DNA of 64,000 bases from Iris pallida (GCA_029216955.1 JANAVB010005597.1:46865456-46929455); one strand, 5' to 3'. Positions 23,491-35,255 are shown, counted from the first letter of the stretch. The notes: a model not told the origin generated them from the sequence alone. Numbers and translations are program-made.

Positions 23491-24965
23491 TCATTGCTTG
23501 GTTCGTGTTACATATTTGCTTGAAAGCAACTCCTTAGCCCACGCCAACCTCATCGTTGTCATCTTCTGGTGAGTTTCATTGTCATTTCCTCCCGGTATTT
23601 CGAAGGGAGGAGTCGTCAACATATTCATATAATATGCAGTGTACAAGAGGCAGTTGGGTGCCCGTTGTTGTTGGCAATTTGGAGAAAAATTCAGCACTTT
23701 GCTCTCATACTCCATCTTCGCCGGTCATCTCTCCCTCATCATATCAACTTTTCTCCTGACGATAGGCTCTAAGGTGTTCTTCATTAATTCTGCATCCACC
23801 TTGCACTTATCGTACGTGTTTTGCCTCAAGGAGTTGTAGTGTGGCCATTCGTAGGAGATAAAGTTGAATGTGAGCAGAGTATAGTGTTTGATGGATGCAT
23901 TAAAGAGTGGGATGAATAGCAACTCTATGTTGTCCTCCAAACCCATGACGAAGTCTACTAACTCTGTTTGGATGTCTTCAAAGGCGCTGGCTTTTGCGTC
24001 TCGTGCATTGGCACGTTCAACGATGGTCTGTTTTCCAAAAACAAAACACAATATCATGAGTAATTTTTTTGTCATTTTTTATCGGTGTACACATGAATAT
24101 GGATTTTTCTGTTTGAATTCTTACCAATGTGTGGACCATCAAGAATGCAGACCACTTATATGATTGGGGCGTCGATTTTTGCTTCTGGATCAATGGCACG
24201 TCCTTTGAACTAGACGGGGCACACCTTTTACTGCCTTGAATTTCCCTCAGCTTTCTTATTATTATGTCCAGTATGCCAGCCTCCATGTCGTCATAGTTGA
24301 GTATGTCTTGCATGTCTACTGCCGACAGCTGGACTGAAACTCCTTTTTTACCCTTTTTCGGATAAAATGTGTATACAATATCACTGCACATAAATTTAGT
24401 TTAGATTAAATTAATAAAGATAGATTCTCATTACATAATTGTGAAAAAAGTCTAGAAAAAATGAAAGAAAAAAGGGTTCAGAATACATACTTTGGAGAAT
24501 TCTTTCTAGGAATTACGATGTCGATGTATTGCTTCTTCAGCTCTTCATCCGCATATTTCCAAAGAAAGAGTTTATCGCATTCTCTTAGTATGACGTGGTT
24601 CTTCTTTAATTCAGCCATTTTGGCGACTTCTCCGGATTTTGGAGCGGCATTAACCTTCCACTTTTTATTAGCCTCTCCAACTGTACTGCTTTTTATTAAC
24701 TTCTTTCCCCCCCATCCTTCTCTTCTTTTGGCTTCTTTTGGAGCAGCAAGTTCAGCAGCTTCTTGAATCTCCTCACGCTGAAGTGCTACAACCATGGCTT
24801 GGAGATCAACAATTTTCCCATCCTTTTCATTGGCTTCAATATTAAACGATTCAACTTTATTTTGAAGCTTCCTTTTCTCCTCAACGAGCCTTTCATTTGT
24901 TTCTCTGAGTTGCTCGGTTGTTCGCACTGAAATAAAACAAACAATAATGAAATGTATGATGTGAA

Positions 24966-25145
24966 CCTAACACGGAGAATGACATTCTTCGTGTAATATA
25001 ATACGGAGAATAGCATTCTCCGTTTGGAATTACACGGAGAATAACCTTTCCAGTATCGAAATGATAGATAATAGCAATTATCCGTTTCAAATAACACGAA
25101 TAATGCCATTCTCCGTGTTATAATACACGGAGAATAGTCATTCTC
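24966..25145. repeat. Array 3 of 21-bp dyads, inside an intron
   Basis: Dyads at 24972-24992 and 25003-25023 plus degenerate copies to about 25137. They lie in the intron between the coiled-coil exon and the next exon of gene 2. Confidence 0.8.
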
Positions 25146-26811
25146 CTGGAAGATTACAAATCAGAAATTTGAAATAGAAAAGATTTTACCTTGTGCATGT
25201 AGCTCTGATTTAAGAACAGAATTCTGCTTTCTCAAATCCTCCAGTTCATGCACAGAGCCCTCCATCACAACGTTGACTGCACGTTGTTGTGCTTCTTGTG
25301 CCTCGAGCACTTTCAGCTTTTCTTTGAGATTCTCGTTCTCAAGGTTGGCTGCACCTAACTGCGCTCCTTGTGCCTCCATCTCTTTTAACTTTTCTTTGAG
25401 TTCTTCATTCTGCACAAGAATATCAGAATGATGTCTTCTCAAATCATCCAGTTCATGCACAGAGCCCTCCATCACAATGTTGACTGCACGTTGTTGCGCT
25501 TCTTCTGCCTCGAGCTCTTTCAGCTTTTCTTTGAGTATGGCATTCTCAAAGTTGGCTGCACGTAACTGCGCACCTTGTGCCTCCATCTCTTCTAACTTTT
25601 CTTTGAGTTCTTTATTCTGTGCAAGAATATCAGAATGATGTCTTCTCAAATCCTCCAATTCCTTTGCTGAGTCGTCCATCACAGCGCCCATTTCATGATG
25701 CTGTGGTATCCGTTGTTCATCAAAATTATCCCCACCTGCTTCTTGGTGTTCTTCCTCTCCCTCTTTTTCAACTTCTTCTATAGGTGGCTCATCTTCTTTG
25801 TGCCCTTCTTCTTCCCCAACAGGTATAACCAGATCTTCAAATATCATCTTCGATCTCATTTTGTTATGATATTCGGCCTTGAGAAAGTTTAAGATTTCGT
25901 ACCCATTCCATGTAAAAAATCTTGGGTAATCAGGAATTGGGGCGAACTTCCTTTCCACAAATTTATTATGTTCTGCAAATCAATAGAGGAAGTATATTGT
26001 GCAACCTTCCAATTTGTGGAAAGCCATTAAGTAATCCCCCCGTTCAGTTTTGCTTCTACTCCTCTTTATGCTATCCATTACATATGACAGGATTAACCTT
26101 GGCCAGCATATACTGTTGATAACGTCCACACTGTCTACCAAGGCCAAAAATCTGTACGGCAACCGTCAGACTGTGTGAAGAATACTGTTTGGCACAAGTT
26201 GAAGATTATTAGCTTGGCCAAATTATCTGGATTAACATCGTTATCTCCGCCACGAAGCCGTCGTAACAATTCAGAGAACTTGTCTCTCACTTCCTTATTC
26301 GTGACTTCTGAGTGTTTGTCCTTGGTATTAGCCAGCAATCTTGTGAAGTGATCTCTACACAGGCTCAATGATGCTGGTCGTGTGGGCTGCTGTTGTTTTT
26401 CCTTTATCAATCTTCTGTAATAAACATCATCATCGCTTTCTTCATTCAGCGGTAGACCGAATATGACTGCCATATCCTCGACGCTTGGCGCGATTTTAAC
26501 AGTGGTGCTCAATTCAAAGCACCCGACGCCATCTTCTTCTTCTGTGTAACTTGCAATTAAATTCTCAAGCCCTTCGGAGACCTTGGCCACTTCGGAGACG
26601 TGGACTCTATTTTGGTAGAAAATTTCGACAAAATTCCAGAAACCGGTATTCTTCAAGGAACCAATAACTGGCTCAGGTAAACGGCCAACATCTCGATTGA
26701 CCTCCTCCATAAGATTTAGCATTGGCTTGAAGGTAGAACGGAAAAGTCTTGAATCCTTATTCCTGACAAATTTTTTTCTACAAAACAAAAAAAAAACAAA
26801 AAATTAGGTCG

Positions 26812-26960
26812 GAGAATGGCCATTCTTATGGGTTTTAACACTGGAAACGGCATTCTCCGTTTCAAGTTAGACGAAGAATGCCATTCTCCGTTCCAAATTA
26901 AACGGCGAATAGAATTTAACATTCAAATGTGTTTTATGATGGAGAATGTCATTTTTCTTG
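26812..26960. repeat. Array 4 of 21-bp dyads, inside the first intron
   Basis: A clear dyad at 26871-26891 and several half-sites lie between exon 1 and exon 2 of gene 2. The linker GGTTTTAACACTGGAAACGG matches linkers in array 1. Confidence 0.8.
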
Positions 26961-27185
26961 TAATATATACAGAATTTGCGAACATAAAATCAAAGTTATA
27001 CCTTCTGTTTGTACTTCTTCTTGCACTTCTTTTTGTTTAGCAACTTTTTCTTTTTTCCTTTGTGCAATTTTCTTAGAATAGGGTTTCCGTTGTTCTCCGT
27101 CTATCGCTTTTGGATTTTCTGTAACTGGTGCATCTTCTCTAATTGGTGATGCTGCCGGTGATGATTCTGCCGCTGATGCCGACAT

Positions 27186-27567
27186 GGTGTGAATATTGCG
27201 AATGGGGAGGAAGGTTTGAAGATTTTGGAGGAGAATGACCTAGGTTTGAGTACAGAGTGGAGTATGGAAGAAGAGGAAGCTTCGAAACGGTTTTTTTTCT
27301 TTTTTTTTAATAAAAGGGTTCGGGGGTGTTTTGAATTAATTAGAAGGGCAAAAATGTCATTCGATGGAAGGGCAAAAGACTCCTTTCTGCTTAATTATAT
27401 TAATTTGAAGGGCAAAAATGATTCTGCTTAATAAAAAAGATCGAAGTCGTTTGGCAAAAATGTCATTACAACTCAACAAAACAAATGAACATAATACATT
27501 AGGGGTTTCCATACATTAGATATAAAAGAAGAAGAAGAAGAAAAAAATCATCGTCTTCCATATTCAA
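27186..27567 (-). promoter_or_regulatory. Intergenic region between the two Ulp1-like genes
   Basis: No gene is seen. It contains a run of T, three AAGGGCAAAA(A/G) units (about 27347, 27370 and 27410) and a GAA microsatellite. By position it would hold the promoter of gene 2 and the 3' end of gene 1. Confidence 0.35.
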
Positions 27568-29253
27568 TTATTTCAGATTGGACTTCTTTTTTAGCTCTTC
27601 ATTGTGCTCTGAAGTTGTAATCCATTCAGCAGCTTTGCGTCTTTCCTTTCCCGCATCAAACTGCATATAACAAATATAACATCAAAAATATTGCTCTAAA
27701 AAGTTGAAATTTTTGACGACATATTTTCAGACTTACATCGAGAGAACGGTAGTCTAGACTACATCGGTCTTTCATGAATGATATTACAAAAATCTTATAA
27801 TCAACATAATTGCCTTGGCGGGGAACATAAGAAGAACGTTTTATTGCAAAAGTAGAAAAGCTGAACCTAGCATCTCTCAACTTCAAAATCTCTTCTTGGA
27901 GAAAGAGAACCAAATTTGAAAGCTACAATTACCAGAATACAATATATATTAGTATATCGCGTATCTCGTACCCAATTTATAAAAATTGATGAATATGAGC
28001 TTACTATTTCTTTTATGACTGTTTTGCTTTGAATCGGATCATCTTTAGATGCAAGTGAGTCCCAAATTTTAACAGTCCTTTTTTTAACCAGAACTCTTGC
28101 AAGAGTATAGTGTTCGCCCAAATGAATGGATATGTATATCTGAATCAGGATAATTAGGTAAAACAAATTAGTAAATTTTCAAAAAATTAGGATTAATATT
28201 TAAACATAAATACATTAATACCTCTTTACAAGTGCTTAAAGATCCCATGTAATCTTGAAAATATTTAAACTTCTTCCTTATTTCATGAGACTTTTTGTCG
28301 GATGGAGGTAACGTTGCTTTCTACATGCACATCAATTAATACATTACGAAGGACAAACAAACGAAAAAATTGTTAATGCATATGCATTGAAGAATAAAAT
28401 GCTCACTCACCGATATCCTTATTGGTAAAAACCATACATTAGCTTTATTGGAGGTTCTTTTCTGTTCCTCCGCAGTGAGAAGAGCAGAGACAATACCTAC
28501 AATCTGAATAAATCATTAAAAATGTCAGCGATGGAATCGAAGTAAACATAGATGGCATCTAAGAAGAAATATACTATCTATACATACCCCATTGCTAATT
28601 TTCGTTAAAGGAGCTAAGGTCTTCATCTCAAACCGAGACACATAGTTTTTGTTGCAAGATGATATTATTTCTCTAAGAAAAGAAACGAATAAATTAGGAG
28701 AAAAAAACTGTTGGAATTAAATCAAAACTCATATTACTTACTCGTCAGGTCTATCATCTGTAAAAATATAGTCGTAATATCTCGAAGAAACACTAGTACA
28801 ATTGCTAGGCTTCGAGGTTGAACCCCTTATTAAATTTTTCGAAGGTGTGACCGGATGTAAATTTCTACGCATTCTTTTAGAACGACTGCTAAAGTCAGTT
28901 TCTTCTATTGGGGACAATGCGAGCATTCGGTCCAATGCTTTACTACGATACTGTAGCTCCACGTCCTCCTCATCGGAAGAAGATACAACGAAAACCACCT
29001 TCACATTATTAAATGCTCCAGATGAAGATGCCTTCTTCAAAGCTGGAGATTCTTCAAACTTCTCAAAACGCCGAGATTAATTCATTTGTTCAATTTCTAA
29101 TGAACAAAGCTTAGAATTGATCTTTGCAACATCAGCTAAAATCGTCGACAGATATTCTTCAATCTTGCGCAACATACGCGGAATGAAGGTTTCATTTGGA
29201 GCTGGCATCCAATCTTCTACGTCTTCTACATTCTCTACCACACGAGTAGACAT
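27568..29253 (-). pseudogene. Ulp1-like (C48 peptidase) gene with catalytic Cys replaced (gene 1)
   Basis: A minus-strand gene of about seven exons: 29253-~28742, ~28681-28588, ~28504-28414, ~28323-28222, ~28138-28011, ~27926-27740 and ~27660-27568. The domain is read from 'GEHYTLARVLVKKR' (catalytic His region) and 'VKIWDSLASKDD' (catalytic Asp). The third motif reads 'VPRQGNYVDYKIFVI', where family members normally have Asp-Cys-Gly; here it is Asp-Tyr-Lys. The nucleophilic Cys is therefore absent and SUMO-protease activity is not expected. An in-frame TAA at 29077-29079 also separates the first about 58 codons from the rest. The tail ends 'ELKKKSNLK' before TAA (27568-27570). Same strand as gene 2; probably cargo of the same transposon. 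Confidence 0.65.
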
Positions 29254-29930
29254 CTTGAGAACAAAAAAACTATTGTATTTCAGAAAACTATTCTATGTAT
29301 TTCAGAATGAATAATAGTACTATAAAACAAGAAAACTATTATATATATAGCAAGAGAGAAGTACAAAAAGTGAGGAAGATGGAAAGACAAATAAATTTTG
29401 AGACTAGCAAATAATCTTCTAGCCGTTTGATTGAGGAGGGCTCGAGAAAGATTCTACTAGCCGTTTGATTGAGGAGGGCTCGAGGAAGATTCTACTATCC
29501 GTTTGAAAAATACAAAAGGTTATCGTGATCAACTTCAATTAAGGAACTCTATAAGAGATTTAATTCCGCTTGATTGAGGAACTCGACGAAGTCCGCCGCG
29601 AACCGGAACTTCTTCTTCTTTTCTTCTTCATCTCCATTTCTCCTTCCACCACCACCACCATGTCCTGTAGCTTTATAACAAAAATATTAAATTGTTAGAT
29701 GAGACAAAAACTAATTACGGAAAGATTACTAAATCAAAATCAAACAGAACACATATTCATAGAAAACATGAGATTAAAGATGAAAGTGTCACAGAAGCAA
29801 CACCACAATTTTACAACAACTAAGCAGACTCTGCTAAGCAATAACTAAAATTAGGGATTGTGTCCTCCTTAGATTTAATTTACACAAAGAAGAGATTTGA
29901 GAGAACGAGCTTTTGTCGGCTTCCTAAATG
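29254..29930. repeat. Upstream region of gene 1 with 44-bp repeats
   Basis: No gene is seen. A unit containing CTAGCCGTTTGATTGAGGAG occurs at about 29418, 29458 and in part near 29495. A module with (CCA)n and TGTAGCTTTAT (about 29630-29700) recurs at about 30630-30690 and in part at about 30890-30940, suggesting duplicated first-exon or promoter modules. Confidence 0.55.
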
Positions 29931-30560
29931 TACCATTTTTCGTCCTAAATATACCATTCTCCGTGCTAAATGTACCATTCTCCGTCCATTCGCCGTATTA
30001 AGAGCAAAGAGAATGGACATTCTCCGTGTTAAAAGAAAAGAGAATGGCCATTCTCCGTCCATTCACCGTATTCACCGTCCATTCGCCGTATTAAAAGCAA
30101 AGAGAATGGCCATTCGCCGTATTCTTCGTCCATTCTCCGTCCTAAATGTACCATTCTCCGTCCATTCGCCGTATTAAAAGTAAAGAGAATGGCCATTCTC
30201 TGTCCATTCGCCGTATTCACCGTCCATTCGCCGTATTAAAAGCAAAGAGAATGGCCATTCGCCGTATTCTCCGTCCATTCTCCGTCCTAAATGTACCATT
30301 CTTCGTCCATTCGCCGTATTAAAAGCAAAGAGAATGGCCATTCTCCGTCCATTCGCCGTATTCACCGTCCATTCGTCGTATTAAAAGCAAAGAGAATGGC
30401 CATTCGCCGTATTCTTCGTCCATTCTCCATCCTAAATGTACCATTCTCCGTCCTAAATATACCATTCTCCGTCCATTCGCCGTATTAAAAGCAAAGAGAA
30501 TGGCCATTCTCCGTGTTAAAAGCAAAGAGAATGGCCATTCTCTGTCCAAAAAAATATTCT
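29930..30560. repeat. 145-bp tandem array of CATTCTCCGTCCATTCGCCG type
   Basis: Three to four units with a 145-bp period (for example the AAAAGCAAAGAGAATGGCCATTC block at about 30090, 30235 and 30380). The short motif ATTCTCCGT links it to the dyad arrays on the left. Open frames on both strands follow the repeat period and are not taken as genes. Confidence 0.8.
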
Positions 30561-31211
30561 CCTCGAAAATATTATCTTTAGAAAAGTTAAAAAATAATCC
30601 GCCCGACCTCAGAAGCAGGTTTCCTCAGTTCACCACCACCACCATGACATGTAGCTTTATTAACAAAATATTAAATTATTAGATAAAAAATAAGATTTCT
30701 GACAATGGCATGGACAGTAAAATTAGAGCGGCGCCGCTGGTACTTCTTCTTGTTCGAGGAGGTTTCGACGACGTCCGACGCGAAGTGGACCGATTCTTCT
30801 CGGCGCAGCTGGTACTCCTCGTTGTTCTAGGAGGGCTCGACGACGTTCGACGCGATCCGAACCGATTTTTATTGCCTTCTTCATCTCCGTTTCTCTTTCA
30901 ACCACCACCAGCACCACCACGACTACCATGGCCTGTAACCAAAAAAAATAAAAATAAGGTTCAGATTAATTTGGATGGACGAAAGAGAGAGTAAATATGA
31001 GTTAATTTAGGGTGTTCATTAAAAAAATTAAAGTGAAGAATGGCCTGCTAAAGCAAGTTACCAACAGGTCAAAAGTCTAAATCAGCATTAAATGATGTCT
31101 CCTGTATTATTTTATCTGAATTTAATCTGAACCGTTGGATTAACATCCAACGGTCCAGATTTCGGATATATCGATACATCCAAAATGGATGGATGTATTA
31201 TAGAATTTTCC

Positions 31212-31215
<4 letters not shown>
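30561..31215. other. Non-coding, with a small GC-rich duplicated segment
   Basis: About 30725-30870 holds two diverged copies of a ~75-bp unit (CGACGACGTCCGACGCGA / CGACGACGTTCGACGCGA). Frames are open on both strands through it but have no recognisable domain. About 31130-31165 has an inverted repeat (CCGTTGGATTAACATCCAACGG). A transposon border may lie here but could not be fixed. Confidence 0.4.

Positions 31216-31285
<70 letters not shown>
31216..31285. repeat. (AT)n microsatellite
   Basis: About 70 bp of pure AT dinucleotide directly beside the TIR element; its TATA target site is part of this run. Confidence 0.95.
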
Positions 31286-31288
<3 letters not shown>

Positions 31289-31661
31289 GAGCGGATTAAA
31301 AGCTTCCCTTAGAAAACCCCCCCTCACTCTCAGCCGTAATTTAATGTTAATATTAATGTTAATGTTAATATTAATGTTAATGTTAATATTAACATTAATA
31401 TTAATGTTAATATTAATGTTAATGTTAATATTAATTTTTATTTTTATTTTTATATTAAAGTTAATATTAATGTTAATATTAATGTTAATGTTAATATTAA
31501 TTTTAATGTTAAGTTTAATGTTAATTTTAGTATTTAATGTTAATATTCACATTAATATTAACATAAATATTAACATTAACATTAATATTAACCTTAAATT
31601 ACGGGTGAGAGTGAGGGAGGTTTTTAGGGGGTTTTCTAAGGGGGACTTTTGATCCGCTCCC
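31286..31661. mobile_element. TIR (MITE-like) element with microsatellite core, TSD TATA
   Basis: The left end GGGGAGCGGATTAAAAG and right end CTTTTGATCCGCTCCC start imperfect inverted repeats of about 60 bp that also share the CTTAGAAAACCCCC and CTCACTCTCA blocks. TATA flanks both sides (31282-31285 and 31662-31665). The core (about 31340-31600) is an array of TTAATG/TTAATA hexamers giving a false Leu/Met/Ile-rich frame. No transposase. The family is not identified. Confidence 0.8.
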
Positions 31662-31665
31662 TATA

Positions 31666-32469
31666 AATATTAACACCAACCACCCTAACCTAACCCTCCC
31701 CTCCCCACACCTCCCCCTCCTCACCCCCACCCCTAACCCGAACCCTAACCCTCCCCTTCCCCCTTCTCCCCTCCCCCAGCCGCCCCCACCCCCACTGCTC
31801 CCCTCCCCCAGCCGCCCCCACCCCCCTGCTCCCCTCCACCAGCCGCCCTCACCCCCCCCCCCGCCCCTCCCCCCCCACACACCCCTAACCCGAACACGAA
31901 CCTTAGATCCCCTCCCCCCAGCCCCCCTCCTCACGCTGAGCCGCCCTCACCCCCCTGCCCACCCCCTCAGCCACCCCCCACTCACCTCCCAACCACCCGC
32001 ATCTTCCTTGCCCCTCCCCCCGAGCCACCCGTACCCCCCCAACCACCAACAACCAAAATAGAAAGAGAGAGATAGGGGAGAGTCACGTACCGGAGAGGGA
32101 GGAGAGTCGCCGGAGAGAGTGAGAGTCACCAGAGAGATTGAGAGTGCCGAAGAGAGTGGGAGCGCCGGAGGGGGGAGGAGAGAGAGTGAGAGAGTAAAAT
32201 GGGAGAAAATGAATCGTTGGAGGAATTTAATTAGAATTTAGCGACGTTCATCCTAACGTCGCTAAATTAGTCGCTATTAACGACGTCATAGCGACGTTTT
32301 GCGATGACTAGCTCATGTAACTAATATACGTCGTTGTCACGTCGCTATTTTCATCGCTAGTAGCGACTATTAGCGATGTTTCTTTTAAACGTCGCTAATG
32401 TGCACAATTTAGCGACGTTATACTAACGTCGCTAAATTTACGTCGCTAATGGAGCAGATTTTAGTAGTG
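31666..32469 (-). mobile_element. CACTA-like end A (C-rich arm plus TAGCGACGT repeats)
   Basis: The right border is GAGCAGATTTTAGTAGTG, the inverse of CACTACTAAAATCTGCTC. Leftward come subterminal TAGCGACGT/ACGTCGCTA dyads (32230-32455), pyrimidine/purine tracts, and a strand-biased region of CCCCTCCCC with a few CCCTAACC units (31680-32060). It mirrors arm B (35256-35638 continuing at 46589) closely over most of its length. The left border is cut by the TIR element. No gene. Confidence 0.75.
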
Positions 32470-35255
32470 GCAAACCTTGAATGAGCTGTTCGTCCACCAA
32501 GCAACAAAAGTGATGATATCCCACTTGAAGCAACATTTAGAACAATTTCTCCCTTAGATTGCAACCCTGCAGATAATGTTTTCCAAATGAACGTTTTTCC
32601 AGTACCGCCATATCCGTACAGAAAGAAAACACCACCATTTGTAGAATTAACAGCATCCATTATTATGTCATAAACATATTATTGTTCTTCATTCAAGCGA
32701 GCACGTAGGTGTACGTGTTCTTCTGCTAGAGTCGCTCTATCATAACGTAATTCGTCATGCACCAATCTATTTGTAGTATTTGATAAGGAGTCAATGTTTG
32801 GAAATGGCATTGATGAAAATTCTCGCAAACTTCTACCACAATTCCTCAGCAACTTTTCAATCTCAACCAAAGCGTGATTTTGAATATCATCCTCACTCAT
32901 AAGCAAATCTAGAATTAAAGAGAGAAAGAATATGTTGGAATTAATTTTAAAGCTATCTTAAAGATAGTATGAAAAAACACAATTTAAACTTAAAAATAAG
33001 AAAGAACTTTTTTACTTTTGTCGTGCAACGCTGTTCGTTGATTATATAAAACATCATTCGATAAATATGTCCAACACTTTTTCCAAACTAACTCTGGCCG
33101 GCTTACAGAGCCAGATGACAGCAACGTCACAAATAAATTTCTCAAAGAATATGCAGATGCCTAATAACTTGCCTCAATAATACCATCGATATACTCGTCA
33201 TCATCCTCCAACAATCCTAATACATAGCAAGCTTCACAATATGACTCGTAATGAATACCATTGACTTTCTTAATATCATCATAACATTTAGGTCCACAGG
33301 TGATATTGAGAAGACATCTTAAGTGGTACATCTCACCGCAACCAGGTGGAACATAAAAAATTTGACCTAATGAGAAACCTTTTTTTTTCTCGGAGTCCAC
33401 TCTCTAGTCTTCTGTTTCCAAACAAACTTTTGTGGAAATTCTGCATATGTCAGATTTCTTGCCTCTGGGTATCGCTTATTCGCTTCAAACCAAGCTAAGA
33501 ACATACTTTTGTTCACACTGGCACGGTCAATAATTGTACCAATAGCATTTGCGTCTGAAAAGATGATAGGCTGCTCGTCGGGTAAGTGAAAGCTAAGTCG
33601 CTCGGCAGGAGGGTTCTTATATTTAATCTCAAAACCAAACAATCTCCATGCTGCCTCACAAGCAGAAATGTATCTACAATCGTAATACATGTTAATTTCA
33701 TCAATTGGTTTGTTGGGTTCCTCCTCATCTGTAGTTCTATAGAAAGATGCAGTTACCCGATCATGTCCTTTATTCACATACTTGAACAAATATTTTATAG
33801 ATCGAGATTGATTGCACCATTCAACATTCATATGACCTCCATACTTCAATAATAGATAACGATTATGAGGCACTACAAATCGATTATCTAGTTCAACGTC
33901 ATTCTTTAAAACCGTTCTTCCATCATCTTTGCGTCTATAAACTGGATATCCATCTTCATCAACCAAAGTATTTTCAATAAAAATTTTTGGAAAATGCTTT
34001 GAGCAACGACCATCTAACGTACATGGTGAATTCTTTCTTGCAGTACCATAAGGTCCATGTATCATAAAATCTCGCACTGCAATGTAATAAGTAGGATCTG
34101 ATTTTTGATCAGGAATTTCTGCTGAGATGATCTAGTCAATATCATTTCCCGATTGGAACTTATCTTCTTTGGCTAGGAACAATAAAATATGAGCATGCGG
34201 CAACCCACGTTTCTGAAATTCAACCGTAAATATTACTGGAAAAAAAGGCAAATAAATATTAAATTTATTAATAAAATACATAATTATGTACGAAACGAAA
34301 AATATGGAAGGATCGTTACCAGCTCTAACTGTTCCAAATTTTTTTATTATGCTTTAGATCTTTGATCAGCCCATCCAATTTCGTATTGAAACCTCTATAC
34401 AATATATCTGGTCGATCTTCAGGTTTAAGACCCATTTTTTCAACATATCGAAGTATTTCATGCCATTTAGGGTTGCATGTAAATGTTATAAACAAATTCG
34501 GGTAACCAACCCCTCTACATATTGCTATTGCATCTTGATAATTTTGAATCATGTACCGAGCACCTCGTATAAAAGAAGATGGTAGAATGACTCTTTTTTC
34601 TTGAGTAGTCGAATTTGTTTCACCTCGTAATAATGCGTCTGTAAGTCCTTTATACATCTCACACCGTAATTGTTTTTGATGTGTTCAAATAAATTTTAGT
34701 CTTACAGATTCAACCATTGTATAAGCATCAACCAAAAATTATTGCATAAATCTTTGTAGCAAAAATGATAGAAGGCTTATTCTCCCTTTCATGCAGTCTA
34801 TAAGCGAACCATTCTCTAATACTTACTCTCCTCCTTCCACCATTAGTTCTATTTGTTGATTCAGACAATGGAATGTCTTCTCTATAACCATCTTCACCAT
34901 AGGAAAAGATCAAAGGGTATTGCAGTGCTAAATAAGAAGCATTTAACTTATTTATTCGTTGCAGGTTTTCAACTTGTGTTTCAACCATAATATCTCTGTC
35001 ACCTAAGCATTCATCAAGATCTCCAACTATCAAAGCAACAACCTCAGAAACTGTAAGCAAGTTATATTGTCTTCCATCTCCATGTCTCCTCCCAATCAAC
35101 TTCAATCGAACGCTTGAATCACCTAATTCACACATTTTATCACGAGTCATTCTAAATGATTTAACTAATATATTATTTTCATCCAGCATATTCTTCAAGT
35201 CATGTATAATTTCTGCATGCAAACTATTTATATTATTGTTCTTCCTGAAAATAAT
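32470..35255 (-). pseudogene. Helitron Rep/helicase (RepHel) fragment, decayed
   Basis: On the minus strand, from right to left, this is the middle of a plant Helitron RepHel gene. A Helitron-like N domain runs 35255-34325 ('NILVKSFRMTRD', 'NLFITFTCNPKWHEIL'). The HUH nuclease motif follows at about 34195 ('RGLPHAHILLFL', His-x-His), with the catalytic-Tyr region 'YLFKYVNKGHDRV' near 33780. The PIF1 helicase start is at 32906-32470 with Walker A 'GYGGTGKT' near 32600. Introns fit at about 34238-34318 and 32910-33010. Lesions are a stop after 'SGNDID' near 34133, a frameshift in an A/T run near 33387, and a stop before 'YVYDII' near 32680. Both ends stop exactly at CACTA-like termini, so helicase motifs II-VI and the Rep N-terminus are missing. 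Confidence 0.88.

Larger units (their letters stand above)
23491..27185 (-). pseudogene. Transposon-borne PMD/DUF1985-like + coiled-coil + Ulp1-like gene (gene 2)
   Basis: A multi-exon minus-strand gene. Exon 1 (27185-27002) is Ala/Lys-rich. Exon 2 (about 26777-25161) has a plant-mobile-domain/DUF1985-like part ('SVEDMAVIFGLPLNEESDDD', 'ICWPRLILSYVMDS'). A coiled coil follows with a tandem ~63-residue unit containing 'DLRRHHSDIL' and 'KEKLKEMEAQGAQL'. Exons at about 24927-24478 and 24384-24124 lead to a C-terminal Ulp1-like (C48 cysteine peptidase) domain, about 24029-23491. Its His motif is 'KHYTLLTFN', but the usual Asp (DSL) is Asn ('YNSL') and the usual DCG is 'NCL'. Lesions are a frame change near 26165 and TGA codons at 25980-25982 and 23725-23727. 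Such Ulp1 fusions are known from Kaonashi-type MULEs; this link is inferred. Confidence 0.65.

Noticed and set aside
30710..30994. Hypothetical 94-codon gene or its antisense 68-codon frame
   Set aside because: GC-rich 75-bp duplication open on both strands; no family signal and inconsistent codon use.
31599..32129. Gly/Arg-rich antisense proteins in the C-rich region (and Pro-rich ones at 46617-47269)
   Set aside because: Strand-biased low-complexity DNA of the CACTA-like arms; frames not conserved between arms A and B.
34325..35255. Intact Helitron with both ends
   Set aside because: No 5'-TC start or CTRR hairpin end could be placed; the coding fragment is cut at both ends by CACTA-like termini.
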